Of a DNA stretch of 64,000 nt, positions 9,041 through 17,334 are shown one piece after another. Within the stretch, counting starts at the first letter, position 1; each line of letters opens with the position of its first letter. The stretch is from JALYUA01 sp039933215 (GTDB lineage: Bacteria > Acidobacteriota > Thermoanaerobaculia > UBA5066 > Gp7-AA6), in the NCBI GenBank assembly GCA_039933215.1, contig JBDTOO010000001.1, forward strand, positions 90,340 through 154,339, in the 5' to 3' direction. A model generated the notes under the pieces. It searched no databases. It had not been told where the DNA came from and worked only from the letters and a program-made list of their open reading frames with translations. A program made the position numbers and the translations under genes.

Positions 9041-10110
9041 CCCGCAGCCTCTCTTCGAGAGAAGCGTCGCTTCACGCGCGTGAGGGATTCCCAGAGCGGG
9101 TTTCTCCATCCGAATACACGGTTCGACTCGACGATGGCTCCCCAGGACTCCTTGAATTTCGCGAGCGATTCAATCCCCGCCGAGCCTCCGAAGTTGAGGG
9201 AGCCGGCGCCCATCTCGCACGCCCGACGGACTCCGTCGTCCATGACGGCCCGGATCGGAAAGAAGCTCGAGGCCGAGCGAGCGGTCGCCCCGTGCCAGTA
9301 AACGACACAGCTCTTCTCCTCGAAGAACAACGCACCGGCGACAACGCGCCCCTCGACTTCGGCAACGAGAAGCCGGCAGAACGGCAAATGTACGAGATCC
9401 ACGAAGAGGGAGAGAGGATGAATGTGCTCGTAGCTTCCTTTCTGATCTGCCAGCTCCGTGTGTACGGCGTAATAGGCCCGGACGGTCTGTTCGTCCAGCG
9501 CTTGCCGGACCGTGACGCCCCGGGCATGTGCCTTCCGGACCTGATTGCGAATGCTGGCGCTGTATCCGGAGAATACGCGCTCGTATCCGGCGGTCAGGTG
9601 CAGGACGTGAGTCGACTCCGTCGACGCCTCGAGGCCCAGCTCCTCGAGTCCTTCCGAAAGCTCTCGCTGCTCGAACAGGACCTTCCATCCGAACTTGCGG
9701 CTCCCGGCGCCCTTCATCCGGTCGACGATGCCGGCGAGCGTCGCCCGCGTCAGGCGACCCACCCAGCCCGGGCTCGCGTGGAGCCCGCCCGGAGCCAGCG
9801 AAAACGAGCGAAGGCCGAAGGGCTCCGGATTCTGGAGCGCCCAGAAAGACCGGTCCGGACCAGATCCGTGGACGGGAATCTCGAACGGTTTATAACCTTC
9901 GCCGAAATTTCGAGCGCAGATTTCTATGAACTCGCGGCTCGAGAACACGCTGAGGTCGTTTTGCGGTGATGTCGAACGGGAAGCTCCCCCGGCATCGAGA
10001 TTCATGGCCGCGACCGAAATCGCGGAAGAGGAGTCTTTCCTTGGCAACGAAAGCAACGTCGAGCCCCGGGATGGTGACCGCAACACGCCCTTCCCTTCAT
10101 CGGGGCTCAC
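9037..10110 (-). CDS. FemAB/GNAT-fold transferase (BioF2-like)
   Basis: The protein (357 residues from the GTG at 10110) resembles the FemAB-like GNAT proteins common in exopolysaccharide loci. SGYSASIRNQVRKAHARGV is the typical arginine-rich helix, AYYAVHTELADQKGSY follows, and CRLLVAEVEGRVVAGALFF is the central beta strand pair of a GNAT domain. GSLNFGGSAGIESLAKFKES is the C-terminal signature of this group. Members transfer amino-acyl or acyl groups to sugars or peptides, so decoration of the polysaccharide is a reasonable guess. The GTG is in a GTGA overlap with the ABC ATPase gene; an internal ATG about 37 residues on is an alternative start. Confidence 0.8.
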   Translation of the reverse strand: MSPDEGKGVLRSPSRGSTLLSLPRKDSSSAISVAAMNLDAGGASRSTSPQNDLSVFSSREFIEICARNFGEGYKPFEIPVHGSGPDRSFWALQNPEPFGLRSFSLAPGGLHASPGWVGRLTRATLAGIVDRMKGAGSRKFGWKVLFEQRELSEGLEELGLEASTESTHVLHLTAGYERVFSGYSASIRNQVRKAHARGVTVRQALDEQTVRAYYAVHTELADQKGSYEHIHPLSLFVDLVHLPFCRLLVAEVEGRVVAGALFFEEKSCVVYWHGATARSASSFFPIRAVMDDGVRRACEMGAGSLNFGGSAGIESLAKFKESWGAIVESNRVFGWRNPLWESLTRVKRRFSRREAAG

Positions 10111-11411
10111 GTCCGATCGGAGACTGCTGGGCGCATGGGGTGGACAGCCATCGGATTGCCGAGGACTTGGTAGTTCCATTCAGATACCGGTCGGAACCGG
10201 CGGTCCGTCGACCACGACGACACGCCGAACGGGCTGATCTCGAACATGAGGGCCGAGTCGATCGCGTCGACGACCGCTGACCCGCTCCGGGCGCGGATGT
10301 CGACGACGTACCTGGCCGGAGCGAGATTCGGGTGGGGCACCTCGCCGACGGCGCTTCCTGCGATTCCTCCCTCGAGCTCGAGAAAGGAATCGGAATCCGC
10401 CGACTCACACGTGAAGAGATGCTCGCGGTCCATGGAGTAGACGCTGAAACCCAGCGAAACGGCCGAGAGAGGTTCTGTGGTTTCGAAGTCGAAGCGAAGG
10501 CGAAGCGGCGACCAAAGCGGAATCTGGGAGTCCTGGACGCCCTCGAATCGAACGCTCGAGATCCGAAAGCGGGTTCCGAGCCCTTCCTTGCGGGGAGCCG
10601 CGTGAAGCGCCGAATTCGCGAGCTGCTCATCGATGATTGTCTCGAGATAGGCGTTGACGGCCGACTCCACGGTCCCGTCCGCCGCTACGCCGCCGGGTTT
10701 CAGACAAATCCCGCGAGTGCACAGGCTCTGGATCGCGCTCATGTTGTGGCTGACGAAAAAGACGGTGCGTCCGCCCTTGGCAATTTCTCCGATCTTGCCG
10801 AGACACTTCTTCTGAAACAGCACGTCGCCGACGGCGAGAACTTCGTCAACCAGCAGAATCTCCGACTCGAGATGAGCCGCGACTCCGAATGCCAGGCGGA
10901 GGTACATCCCGGTCGAGTAGTACTTGACCGGCGTGTCGATGAATTTCTCGAGCTCGGCGAACGTCACGATGTCGTCGAAGTTGCGGAACGTCTCGACCCG
11001 TTTCATCCCGAGGATGGCGCCATTCAGGAAGATGTTTTCGCGCCCGGTCAGCTCGGGGTGAAACCCCATCCCGACCTCGAGCAGCGAACCGACCCGGCCG
11101 TGTATGACCGCGCGGCCGGTCGTTGGCTCCGTGATTCGCGAAAGAATCTTGAGCAGGGTGCTCTTCCCCGCTCCGTTCCGGCCAATCAGGCCCACGACCT
11201 CGCCCCGGAGGACTTCGAAGTTGACGTCCTTCAAGGCCCAGATCGTCCCGGAGGACGAACGAGAACCAGGCGCGCGCCGGAAGCTCAGGCGGCGAGCGGC
11301 CGAGGAGAATCCGTCGACGATCGTCTCTCGCAGGGACCGATAGCCCGGGAGCAAGGCGCCGATTCGATACTCTTTTCCCAGATCCTCGGCCTCGATGACC
11401 ACGTCAGACAA
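10107..11411 (-). CDS. wzt: ABC transporter ATP-binding protein with C-terminal glycan-binding domain (Wzt-like)
   Basis: With a TTG start at 11411 (GGAGG nine bases upstream) the product has 434 residues. The N-terminal ATPase has GLIGRNGAGKSTLLKIL near residue 75, the variant signature region YSTGMYLRLAFG, ILLVDEVLAVGD as Walker B and VSHN as switch histidine; this set is typical of O-antigen and teichoic-acid exporters. From about residue 290 a beta-rich domain follows, RISSVRFEGVQD through WSPLRLRFDFETTE, matching the Wzt C-terminal carbohydrate-binding module that recognises the finished or capped chain. It pairs with the permease gene immediately upstream to flip the glycan across the inner membrane. 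Confidence 0.92.
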   Translation of the reverse strand: MSDVVIEAEDLGKEYRIGALLPGYRSLRETIVDGFSSAARRLSFRRAPGSRSSSGTIWALKDVNFEVLRGEVVGLIGRNGAGKSTLLKILSRITEPTTGRAVIHGRVGSLLEVGMGFHPELTGRENIFLNGAILGMKRVETFRNFDDIVTFAELEKFIDTPVKYYSTGMYLRLAFGVAAHLESEILLVDEVLAVGDVLFQKKCLGKIGEIAKGGRTVFFVSHNMSAIQSLCTRGICLKPGGVAADGTVESAVNAYLETIIDEQLANSALHAAPRKEGLGTRFRISSVRFEGVQDSQIPLWSPLRLRFDFETTEPLSAVSLGFSVYSMDREHLFTCESADSDSFLELEGGIAGSAVGEVPHPNLAPARYVVDIRARSGSAVVDAIDSALMFEISPFGVSSWSTDRRFRPVSEWNYQVLGNPMAVHPMRPAVSDRT

Positions 11412-11446
11412 GGTCTGCACCCTCCAGGCGACGCGACAGACCGGCG

Positions 11447-12304
11447 TTAGATAACATCGGCAAACGTCCTCTCCATCTTCCGGAAATACATCCCTCCCCC
11501 AAGCAGCATCAAGACCGTCACGACGGTGCTCGTCAGGATCAGCGACCCGGGATGCCCGGACCCCAGCAACGCCCATCGAAAGCCCTCGACGACCCCGACC
11601 ATGGGATTCAAGCCGTAAAGCCATGGGGGGAGTCCGTGCTCGACGAGGGTAGCCGTCGCCCTGCTCGCCGGATAGATGACCGGGGTGACGAACAGCCATA
11701 GCTGAGTGACGAACGGAACGACATACCGCACGTCCCGATATTTGACGTTGATGGCGGAGAGCCACATCCCAATGCCGAGAGATGCGCCGGTTGCGAGAAG
11801 GAGGAGGAATGGAAGAAAGACGACGGCCGGAGTCGGCCATATCCCGTAAAAAAACATCATCCCGATGAGAATGATGAATGCGATAGCGAAGTCGATGACG
11901 CCGGAGAGAACCGCCGAGATCGGCAGGATGAGGCGGGGAAAATAAATCTTCGTCAAGAGGTTCGAAGAACCCACCAGAATTCCGGACGCCTTCGACACCG
12001 CGTCGGAGAAGTACGTCCAGGGCAGGAGTCCGACATAGGAAAAGATGGGGTAGGGCAGACCGTCCGACCCCACTTTGGCCATCTTTCCGAAGAAAATGGT
12101 AAACACGACCATCGTGGTCAACGGTTGAAGGATCGCCCACGCGGCTCCCAGGAAAGTCTGCTTGTAGCGAACTTTGACCTCGCGCCAGATGAGGAAGTAG
12201 AGGAGCTCGCGGTATTGCCACACCTCTCTCAACTTGAGAGTGGCCCAACCGCGGGTAGGCTTGATGACGATGACGGAGTCCGCGCTCGATACGAGAGACG
12301 TCAT
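11447..12304 (-). CDS. wzm: ABC-2 type polysaccharide export permease (Wzm-like)
   Basis: The 285-residue protein has six hydrophobic segments and the ABC-2 opening RELLYFLIWREVKVRYKQT followed by LGAAWAILQPLTTMVVFTIF, which is diagnostic for Wzm/KpsM/TagG permeases. The later stretch WLFVTPVIYPASRA and the loop LYGLNPMVGVVEGFRWALL also match the family. It forms the membrane channel of the polysaccharide ABC exporter with the adjacent ATPase. Its ATG overlaps the TGA of the epimerase gene (ATGA). The gap to the ATPase start is 35 bases. Confidence 0.94.
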   Translation of the reverse strand: MTSLVSSADSVIVIKPTRGWATLKLREVWQYRELLYFLIWREVKVRYKQTFLGAAWAILQPLTTMVVFTIFFGKMAKVGSDGLPYPIFSYVGLLPWTYFSDAVSKASGILVGSSNLLTKIYFPRLILPISAVLSGVIDFAIAFIILIGMMFFYGIWPTPAVVFLPFLLLLATGASLGIGMWLSAINVKYRDVRYVVPFVTQLWLFVTPVIYPASRATATLVEHGLPPWLYGLNPMVGVVEGFRWALLGSGHPGSLILTSTVVTVLMLLGGGMYFRKMERTFADVI

Positions 12305-13326
12305 TGTTTGCTCTCCCTGGCGACCATCTCCCCAAGAGCACGGGGACTCTGCTCGGCCGGAGTGGCAGCGTAGTGGCGCATGGATTCACCGAGACCTCGT
12401 GCGAGAGTCCAACCGGCCTCGAAGCCGAGAGAGCTCCTCGATCGGGAAAGCTCCGCCAGCGAATGCATCACGTCTCCCGCCCGCGGAGGTTCGAGTTGGA
12501 GCGGTACGGTGGCGCCCGTCGCTTCGCTGACGAGGCGAGCCAGTTCGAGAACACTTGTTCGAGTTCCGCCGGCCACGTTATAGGCGGTGCCGCAAGCCGA
12601 ACGAGGTGCGCCGGCCGCCAGAAGATTGGCGTGGACCGCATCGGCGACGAACGTGAAGTCGCGAGTTTGCTGGCCATCGCCGTAGATGAGTGGCGATCGT
12701 CCGGACAGGCAGGCCGCGAAGAACCGCGGAATGACCGCCGCGTAGGCGCCGTCGGGGCTCTGCCGGGGGCCGTAAACGTTGAAATAACGTAGCCCCACGA
12801 ATTCCATGTCGAAGCATCGCGTGAAGATGTCCGCGAGCTCCTCGTTCATCTTCTTCGAGAGCGCATAGGGGGAGAGCGGCCGGCCCTCTTCGCCCTCCCG
12901 CTTCGGCAGCCGGTCGCTGTCCCCGTACACGCTCGACGAGGACGCGTAGACGATTCGCCGCACGCGCGCCGATCGCGCCGCGGAGAACACGTTGGAGGTT
13001 CCCCGGACGTTCACGTCCATCGTGGTGGCGGGCTCCGCGAGGGACCGAGGGACGGATCCCAGAGCCGCCTCGTGGAAGATCACGTCCACGCCCGCGCACG
13101 CGCTCTCGCAGACCGCGAGATCCCGGATGTCTCCCTCGATCATCTCGATCCGGTCGAGGCAGTGCGCGAGGTTTTCGCGGCTCCCGGTCGCGTAGTTGTC
13201 GAGGACGCGGACGCGGGCGCCTCGCTCGAGCAGCGCGTCCACGAGATGGGAGCCGATGAAGCCCGCGGCTCCCGTGACGAGCACCGCCGTGTTCTTCCAG
13301 TCCGTGTTCGCTTCGGGGGGTTTCAC
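12301..13326 (-). CDS. NAD-dependent sugar-nucleotide epimerase (extended SDR, WbpP/GalE-like)
   Basis: The 341-residue product from the GTG at 13326 has the NAD-binding motif VTGAAGFIGSHLVDALL near residue 15, the serine-rich catalytic strand YASSSSVYGDS, and the catalytic YxxxK in SPYALSKKMNE near residue 153. The stretch LRYFNVYGPRQSPDGAYAAV is typical of UDP-GlcNAc/UDP-GlcNAcA or UDP-Glc C4 epimerases. With the dehydrogenase gene next to it (GTGA overlap), the pair could convert UDP-GlcNAc to UDP-GalNAcA; that specificity is inference. The longest frame starts 61 codons earlier inside the dehydrogenase gene and is rejected. Confidence 0.9.
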   Translation of the reverse strand: MKPPEANTDWKNTAVLVTGAAGFIGSHLVDALLERGARVRVLDNYATGSRENLAHCLDRIEMIEGDIRDLAVCESACAGVDVIFHEAALGSVPRSLAEPATTMDVNVRGTSNVFSAARSARVRRIVYASSSSVYGDSDRLPKREGEEGRPLSPYALSKKMNEELADIFTRCFDMEFVGLRYFNVYGPRQSPDGAYAAVIPRFFAACLSGRSPLIYGDGQQTRDFTFVADAVHANLLAAGAPRSACGTAYNVAGGTRTSVLELARLVSEATGATVPLQLEPPRAGDVMHSLAELSRSRSSLGFEAGWTLARGLGESMRHYAATPAEQSPRALGEMVARESKQ

Positions 13327-14687
13327 GCCTTCACCACGTTCGGCAGGTTCTCTCGATACACGCCGCGGGTGTCGATCACGAGAGCGGCATGCCGCGAGAC
13401 GAGGTCGTAATCCACCTGCGCGTGATCCGTGACGATCAGTACCGCGTCCGCCGCCCCGAGCGAGGAGGCGTCGAGCGGCACCGAGCTCATCGGCGGGAGA
13501 TCGGGCCACGACCGCATCGCGGGCGCCTTCGGCACGTGCGGGTCGTGGTACGTCACGACCGCACCGAGCTCGAGCAAGTGATCGATGATCTCGAACGCGG
13601 GACTCTCCCGCGGATCGTCGATGTTCTTCTTGTACGCGAGCCCCAGGACGAGGATCCTGCTGCCTTTCACCGCCTTGGAACGCTCGTTCAAGGCGAGCTG
13701 CAGCTTCTCGATGACGTAGCGGGGCATCTGCTCGTTCACCTCGCCCGCGAGCTCGATGAACTTCGGCGTGATGCCGTATTCGCGCGCCTTCCAGGCGAGG
13801 TAGAAGGGGTCGAGCGGGATGCAGTGCCCTCCCCAGCCCGGACCCGGATTGAAGCGCATGAAGCCGAACGGCTTGGTCGACGCCGCGTCGAGCACTTCCC
13901 AGATGTCGATCCCCATCCGGTCGAACACCATCTTGAGCTCGTTAACGAGGGCGATGTTGACGGCGCGGAAGATGTTCTCGGTGAGCTTGGTGGCTTCGGC
14001 CGTCCGGCAGGAAGAGACGCGGACCGTGCGCGTGACCGCGAGGCCGTACAGAGCCTCGGCGAGATCTCCGGAAACCTCGTCGACGCCCCCGACAACTTTC
14101 GGAATCGTCGCGGTCCCGAAGCTCGCGTTTCCCGGATCCTCGCGCTCGGGAGAGAACGCGAGGAAGAAATCCACGCCGCACTTCAACCCGCTCTCTTCGA
14201 GGATGTCCCGGACGAGCTCGTCCGTTGTCCCCGGATAGGTCGTGGACTCGAGGACGATGAGCTGGCCGCGGCGGATGTGGTCCCGGACCTTGCGCGCGGT
14301 TCCGACCACATAGCTCATGTCGGGCTCGCGCTGCGGGGTGAGCGGCGTGGGGACGCAGATCAGAATGGCGTCCGGTTCGCCGAGCGCCTGAAACTCGGAG
14401 GTCGCCCGCAGCCGCCCCGACCGGGTCGCAGAAGTCAGACGGCTACCGTCCATGTGCTTCAGATAGCTCAATCCCTCGCCGATCGCCGTGACCTTGGCGG
14501 CGTCTACGTCGAAGCCCAGCACGGGGAATCCCTGCTCGACGAAGGTCAGAGCGAGCGGCAACCCGACGTACCCCATCCCCACGATCCCCACGAGAGCCGT
14601 CCGGCCGTCGATCTTCTGCCGCAGTTGCAATGCGAGATCGGAGCCCGCGGGGCCCGCCTCCCGCACCGCTGTCGGGGAGGTACTCAT
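13323..14687 (-). CDS. UDP-sugar 6-dehydrogenase (WbpA/WecC-type nucleotide sugar dehydrogenase)
   Basis: The 454-residue enzyme has the NAD fold start VGIVGMGYVGLPLALTFV and all three domains of the family. The catalytic cysteine is in WGGHCIPLDPFYLAW near residue 285, and ENIFRAVNIALVNELK forms the dimer helix. The central HCIPLDP form, rather than KDxxAL, places it with UDP-N-acetylhexosamine (ManNAc or GlcNAc) dehydrogenases rather than UDP-glucose dehydrogenases. It oxidises C6 to a uronic acid using two NAD. Start: ATG at 14687 with GAGAGGGG a few bases upstream; another ATG ten codons earlier lacks such a site. Confidence 0.92.
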   Translation of the reverse strand: MSTSPTAVREAGPAGSDLALQLRQKIDGRTALVGIVGMGYVGLPLALTFVEQGFPVLGFDVDAAKVTAIGEGLSYLKHMDGSRLTSATRSGRLRATSEFQALGEPDAILICVPTPLTPQREPDMSYVVGTARKVRDHIRRGQLIVLESTTYPGTTDELVRDILEESGLKCGVDFFLAFSPEREDPGNASFGTATIPKVVGGVDEVSGDLAEALYGLAVTRTVRVSSCRTAEATKLTENIFRAVNIALVNELKMVFDRMGIDIWEVLDAASTKPFGFMRFNPGPGWGGHCIPLDPFYLAWKAREYGITPKFIELAGEVNEQMPRYVIEKLQLALNERSKAVKGSRILVLGLAYKKNIDDPRESPAFEIIDHLLELGAVVTYHDPHVPKAPAMRSWPDLPPMSSVPLDASSLGAADAVLIVTDHAQVDYDLVSRHAALVIDTRGVYRENLPNVVKA

Positions 14688-14764
14688 GCGAAATCCCCTC
14701 TCTTTTTCCGTGCGCATTCGTTCATTTGGACGTTCCCTTCCGGGCCTTCTCGGCAGGCTCCGCC

Positions 14765-14789
14765 CCCTTCGGTAGACATACCGAAAGGG
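14765..14789 (-). other. Leader hairpin upstream of the sugar-biosynthesis genes
   Basis: An inverted repeat of ten pairs (one G-U on the minus-strand RNA) with a 4-base loop: arms at 14765-14774 and 14779-14788. It lies in the 129-base gap between the NusG-like gene and the dehydrogenase gene. There is no T-run after it on the minus strand, so it is not a plain intrinsic terminator. A pause or recruitment element for the NusG-like factor is possible but not shown. Confidence 0.4.
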
Positions 14790-14806
14790 AGATCCGCTAC
14801 GTTTTT

Positions 14807-14842
14807 GAAGCGCCGCCTAAAAACCGGAGGCGGCGGCGCTTC
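14807..14842 (-). other. Hairpin spanning the stop codon of the NusG-like gene
   Basis: Perfect 11-base arms at 14807-14817 and 14832-14842 enclose a 14-base loop that contains the TAG stop. The stem is very GC-rich. No U-tract follows on either strand, which argues against an intrinsic terminator; an attenuating or mRNA-stabilising structure between the regulatory gene and the downstream operon is possible. Confidence 0.45.
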
Positions 14843-15410
14843 GAGAGTCGCTGCGAATGGCGGCCGCCACGGGCACGAGCACCCGTCTCTCGAACTCCAC
14901 CGCGACCGCGCTCTTCAACATCGAGACCGACACGATCAGCCGAAGCCTTCCGGCCTCGCGCACGACGACACCTGTATAGCCCTTGAACGGACCCTCGACG
15001 ACCCGAATCGGGTCACCGGGAAGAAGGTCGGGCACGGGGATGAGCGAAGCGCCCGACTGCTGAAGCTCGCGGAGCTGTCGCAGCTCCGCCGTCAGGACGT
15101 CCTGCTCTTCGACGGGGAGCGTGCGCACGATGAGGTTGCTGCGGAGAACGTGATGCCGCTCGGTCTCCCGGCCCCGGAAAAAGACATATCCCGGAAACAG
15201 AGGGAGATAGGAGACGAAAGTCCGGCCGCCCTTTCGATAGCGGTTCTCCCGCTGGGGAAGAAAGTGCGGGACGGAAAGACCCAGGAGGTGGCGTCCCAGG
15301 ACCTTGTCCTGCCGGCTCCTCGTGTGAGCCACCCACCACGGGAATTGCTCGTGGTCGAGGTCGAAAAGGTTCGCGGGAAAGAGGTCCGTCGAGCATTTCA
15401 GGGGCGGCAT
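14817..15410 (-). CDS. NusG/RfaH-like specialised transcription elongation factor
   Basis: From the ATG at 15410 (GGGAGAG nine bases upstream) the protein has 197 residues. The NGN domain is WWVAHTRSRQDKVLGRHLL through LPLFPGYVFFRG, and a KOW domain follows with PGDPIRVVEGPFKGYTGVV. Paralogs of NusG such as RfaH, UpxY and LoaP sit at the head of polysaccharide operons and let RNA polymerase read through pauses and terminators of the long transcript. Here it precedes about 14 kb of biosynthetic genes on the same strand, fitting that role. An upstream in-frame start would add 22 residues with no domain. Confidence 0.88.
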   Translation of the reverse strand: MPPLKCSTDLFPANLFDLDHEQFPWWVAHTRSRQDKVLGRHLLGLSVPHFLPQRENRYRKGGRTFVSYLPLFPGYVFFRGRETERHHVLRSNLIVRTLPVEEQDVLTAELRQLRELQQSGASLIPVPDLLPGDPIRVVEGPFKGYTGVVVREAGRLRLIVSVSMLKSAVAVEFERRVLVPVAAAIRSDSRSAAASGF

Positions 15411-15511
15411 CGATAACTCTCTCCCAGCGATCGTTCCCGGAAAAACTCTGCTCATTTTGTCGACACCGAGCGGCATCCCCGGGATCGGCAGGACCGTCCT
15501 TTGGGAAGGGC

Positions 15512-15520
15512 ATCATAACA
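15512..15520 (-). promoter_or_regulatory. Possible extended -10 promoter for the NusG-like gene
   Basis: The minus strand reads TGTTATGAT here, an extended -10 (TGn-TATGAT), in the 160-base gap before the NusG-like gene. A matching -35 box at normal spacing is not evident, as expected for extended -10 promoters. It would give a leader of about 95 bases. Weak evidence from sequence only. Confidence 0.3.
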
Positions 15521-15570
15521 TGCGGAAGCCTGGGCAACCCCGGGGAAGACCGTGCTCCGGGCGCTGGAAA

Positions 15571-17328
15571 TCAGGCCATCCGGAGAGGCGGTGCCCGGCG
15601 CGGAGGGCCGGTGAAACGGGGGTCGAAACGGGCCGCCTGGGGACCCGGCTTCCACCGCGTCGCGACGGGCCGGACCGGGCCGCCGGCCTGCGCCTTGATC
15701 CAGAAGGACCGGCGACCCGAAAGCCCGGCCAGGGGGATCGAAAGGGTCCGGCCGCTCGTGATGACCACGCTGCCCAACCGGCCCCCGTCCCAGCCGAACG
15801 AGACGAAGGCGGGAGCCTCGGCCGCGAGCTCGACTTCGAGCGTCCCCGACGCCGACTCGGGGTCGACGCACAGCGACAGCGTCTGGTTCGCGGACCAGGC
15901 GGCTCCGAGATCTGCCGCCAGCCGGAACGAGGGACCACGCCGGAGCGCGTCGAGCGCCTCCTGATCTCCGAGGGCACGGGCAATCTCTCGCCGTTCGAGG
16001 GAGACGTCGCAGTCTTCCCGGGAGAGGGGACTCAGCCGGTCCAGAACCTGGCGGGCGTCGAGAGCGTGTCCTCGCAGCCGCTGGAACCGCGCGAGCGCGA
16101 TGAGGTACGGCGCCCACTCGAGGGACCCCGTGTTCGGCTCCGCGGCGGCGATCGTCTCGGCGTCCTCGACCTGCCCGACGAGCAGGCGCGCCCGGGCGCG
16201 GACCGGAGCGGGAGCGCCGCTCAAGGCGGCGACGGCGCGGGCGATGGCCTCCGGCCGGGCCTCCGTCGCGTTCTTCTCGAAGAAGAACATCACGAGCTCC
16301 CCGCGGCGATCCGTGTTCCAGTCCCCCACGAGCTCGGACGGCCACAGGTCCAGGAGACGCGCCACCTGGGAGCGCCCGGGAGCATCGTCGAAGTCCTGGA
16401 TCCCATGCTCCCCCGCCCAGATCTGGCAGAGGTAGCGCATGCCCTCGGCGTCCTGGAGGGCGCCGCGCGCTTCGATCTCGCGCAGATCGGCGGAGCGCTG
16501 CTTCCTCTCGGCCCGATCGGCGCGCGGGGAGAGCAGTCCCGCCGTGGCGACGTCCCCTCCGGCCAGGCTCGCGCGCAGCGCGACGCGCAGGGGCCGCGCC
16601 GCATCGGGAAGGAGCGCCGCGGCTCTCTCCGATCCGAGGACGGCGACCGCGCGCGGAAACTGACGGCCGACGAAATCCGGATTGCGGAACGCCGTCCGGA
16701 GAGCTCCGGAGACTTCGGAGCGATCTTCGGCGGCGAGCTCGCTCCAGCTCGCGAGGAAGCTCTCGGCGAGCGCCTCCCAGGCGGGGTCGGCGCCGGGCGC
16801 GGCTGCCGCGGCGGTTCGGAGCGGGCGCGCCCAGAGCGCGATCCGAACGAGCGATGTCTCCGGGGACGCGGGCTCGGAATGCGCCGCGAGTCCCTGCTCG
16901 GCGTGCGCGGCCTGGCCGAGCAGCAGAAGGTGATGGATCGATCCGGGACGCTTCGCGACCGCGTCGAGCATGAGCTCCTGCGCCGCGGCGAGCTGGGCGG
17001 CGGCTCGGTCACTCGAGCGCGGACTGCCGGGGGGCCGCTCCGCTTCCAGATCGCGCAGCGCGCCGTCGACGGCGACGTCGGCGGCGAGGTCCCCGGCCGG
17101 CTCGAGCGCCATGCTCTGGAGGTCGTCCGGCCGGCGCTGGTCGAGACCGAAGCGCCGCATGAACGCCTCGGCCCGCGTCCGCATCCGCCCGTCGATGCGG
17201 TCGTGGAGGATCGCGAGCGCGGCGAACGCGAGCGCCAGGGCGGCGAGGCCTGTCCGCAGCCTCGTCCGCCGTTGCCCGCCGTTTTCCTTCGCCGCGGGCG
17301 TCGCGCCCTCGAGCTTTCTCATGGACAT
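15571..17328 (-). CDS. Membrane-anchored protein of unknown function in polysaccharide operon
   Basis: I do not recognise this 585-residue protein. A basic N-terminus is followed by one membrane segment at about residues 26-44 (LAALALAFAALAILH), leaving the rest in the periplasm or outside. Residues 60-480 are rich in alanine, leucine and arginine with regularly spaced helices, suggesting a TPR-like solenoid. The last 100 residues look beta-rich (LEVELAAEAPAFVSFGWDGG, SIPLAGLSGRRSFWIKA). It lies 6 bases after the tyrosine phosphatase gene and is co-directional, so a structural or assembly part in polymer export is a fair guess. The second ATG (two codons on) is an equally good start. Confidence 0.75.
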   Translation of the reverse strand: MSMRKLEGATPAAKENGGQRRTRLRTGLAALALAFAALAILHDRIDGRMRTRAEAFMRRFGLDQRRPDDLQSMALEPAGDLAADVAVDGALRDLEAERPPGSPRSSDRAAAQLAAAQELMLDAVAKRPGSIHHLLLLGQAAHAEQGLAAHSEPASPETSLVRIALWARPLRTAAAAAPGADPAWEALAESFLASWSELAAEDRSEVSGALRTAFRNPDFVGRQFPRAVAVLGSERAAALLPDAARPLRVALRASLAGGDVATAGLLSPRADRAERKQRSADLREIEARGALQDAEGMRYLCQIWAGEHGIQDFDDAPGRSQVARLLDLWPSELVGDWNTDRRGELVMFFFEKNATEARPEAIARAVAALSGAPAPVRARARLLVGQVEDAETIAAAEPNTGSLEWAPYLIALARFQRLRGHALDARQVLDRLSPLSREDCDVSLERREIARALGDQEALDALRRGPSFRLAADLGAAWSANQTLSLCVDPESASGTLEVELAAEAPAFVSFGWDGGRLGSVVITSGRTLSIPLAGLSGRRSFWIKAQAGGPVRPVATRWKPGPQAARFDPRFTGPPRRAPPLRMA

Positions 17329-17334
17329 GGGAGG

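Noticed and set aside
11412..12389. Extension of the Wzt-like frame upstream through the permease gene
   Set aside because: The sequence is the out-of-frame translation of wzm; the ATPase fold starts after the GGAGG-TTG at 11411.
14765..14789. Intrinsic terminator
   Set aside because: The stem is not followed by a U-rich tract on either strand, and co-directional genes follow closely.
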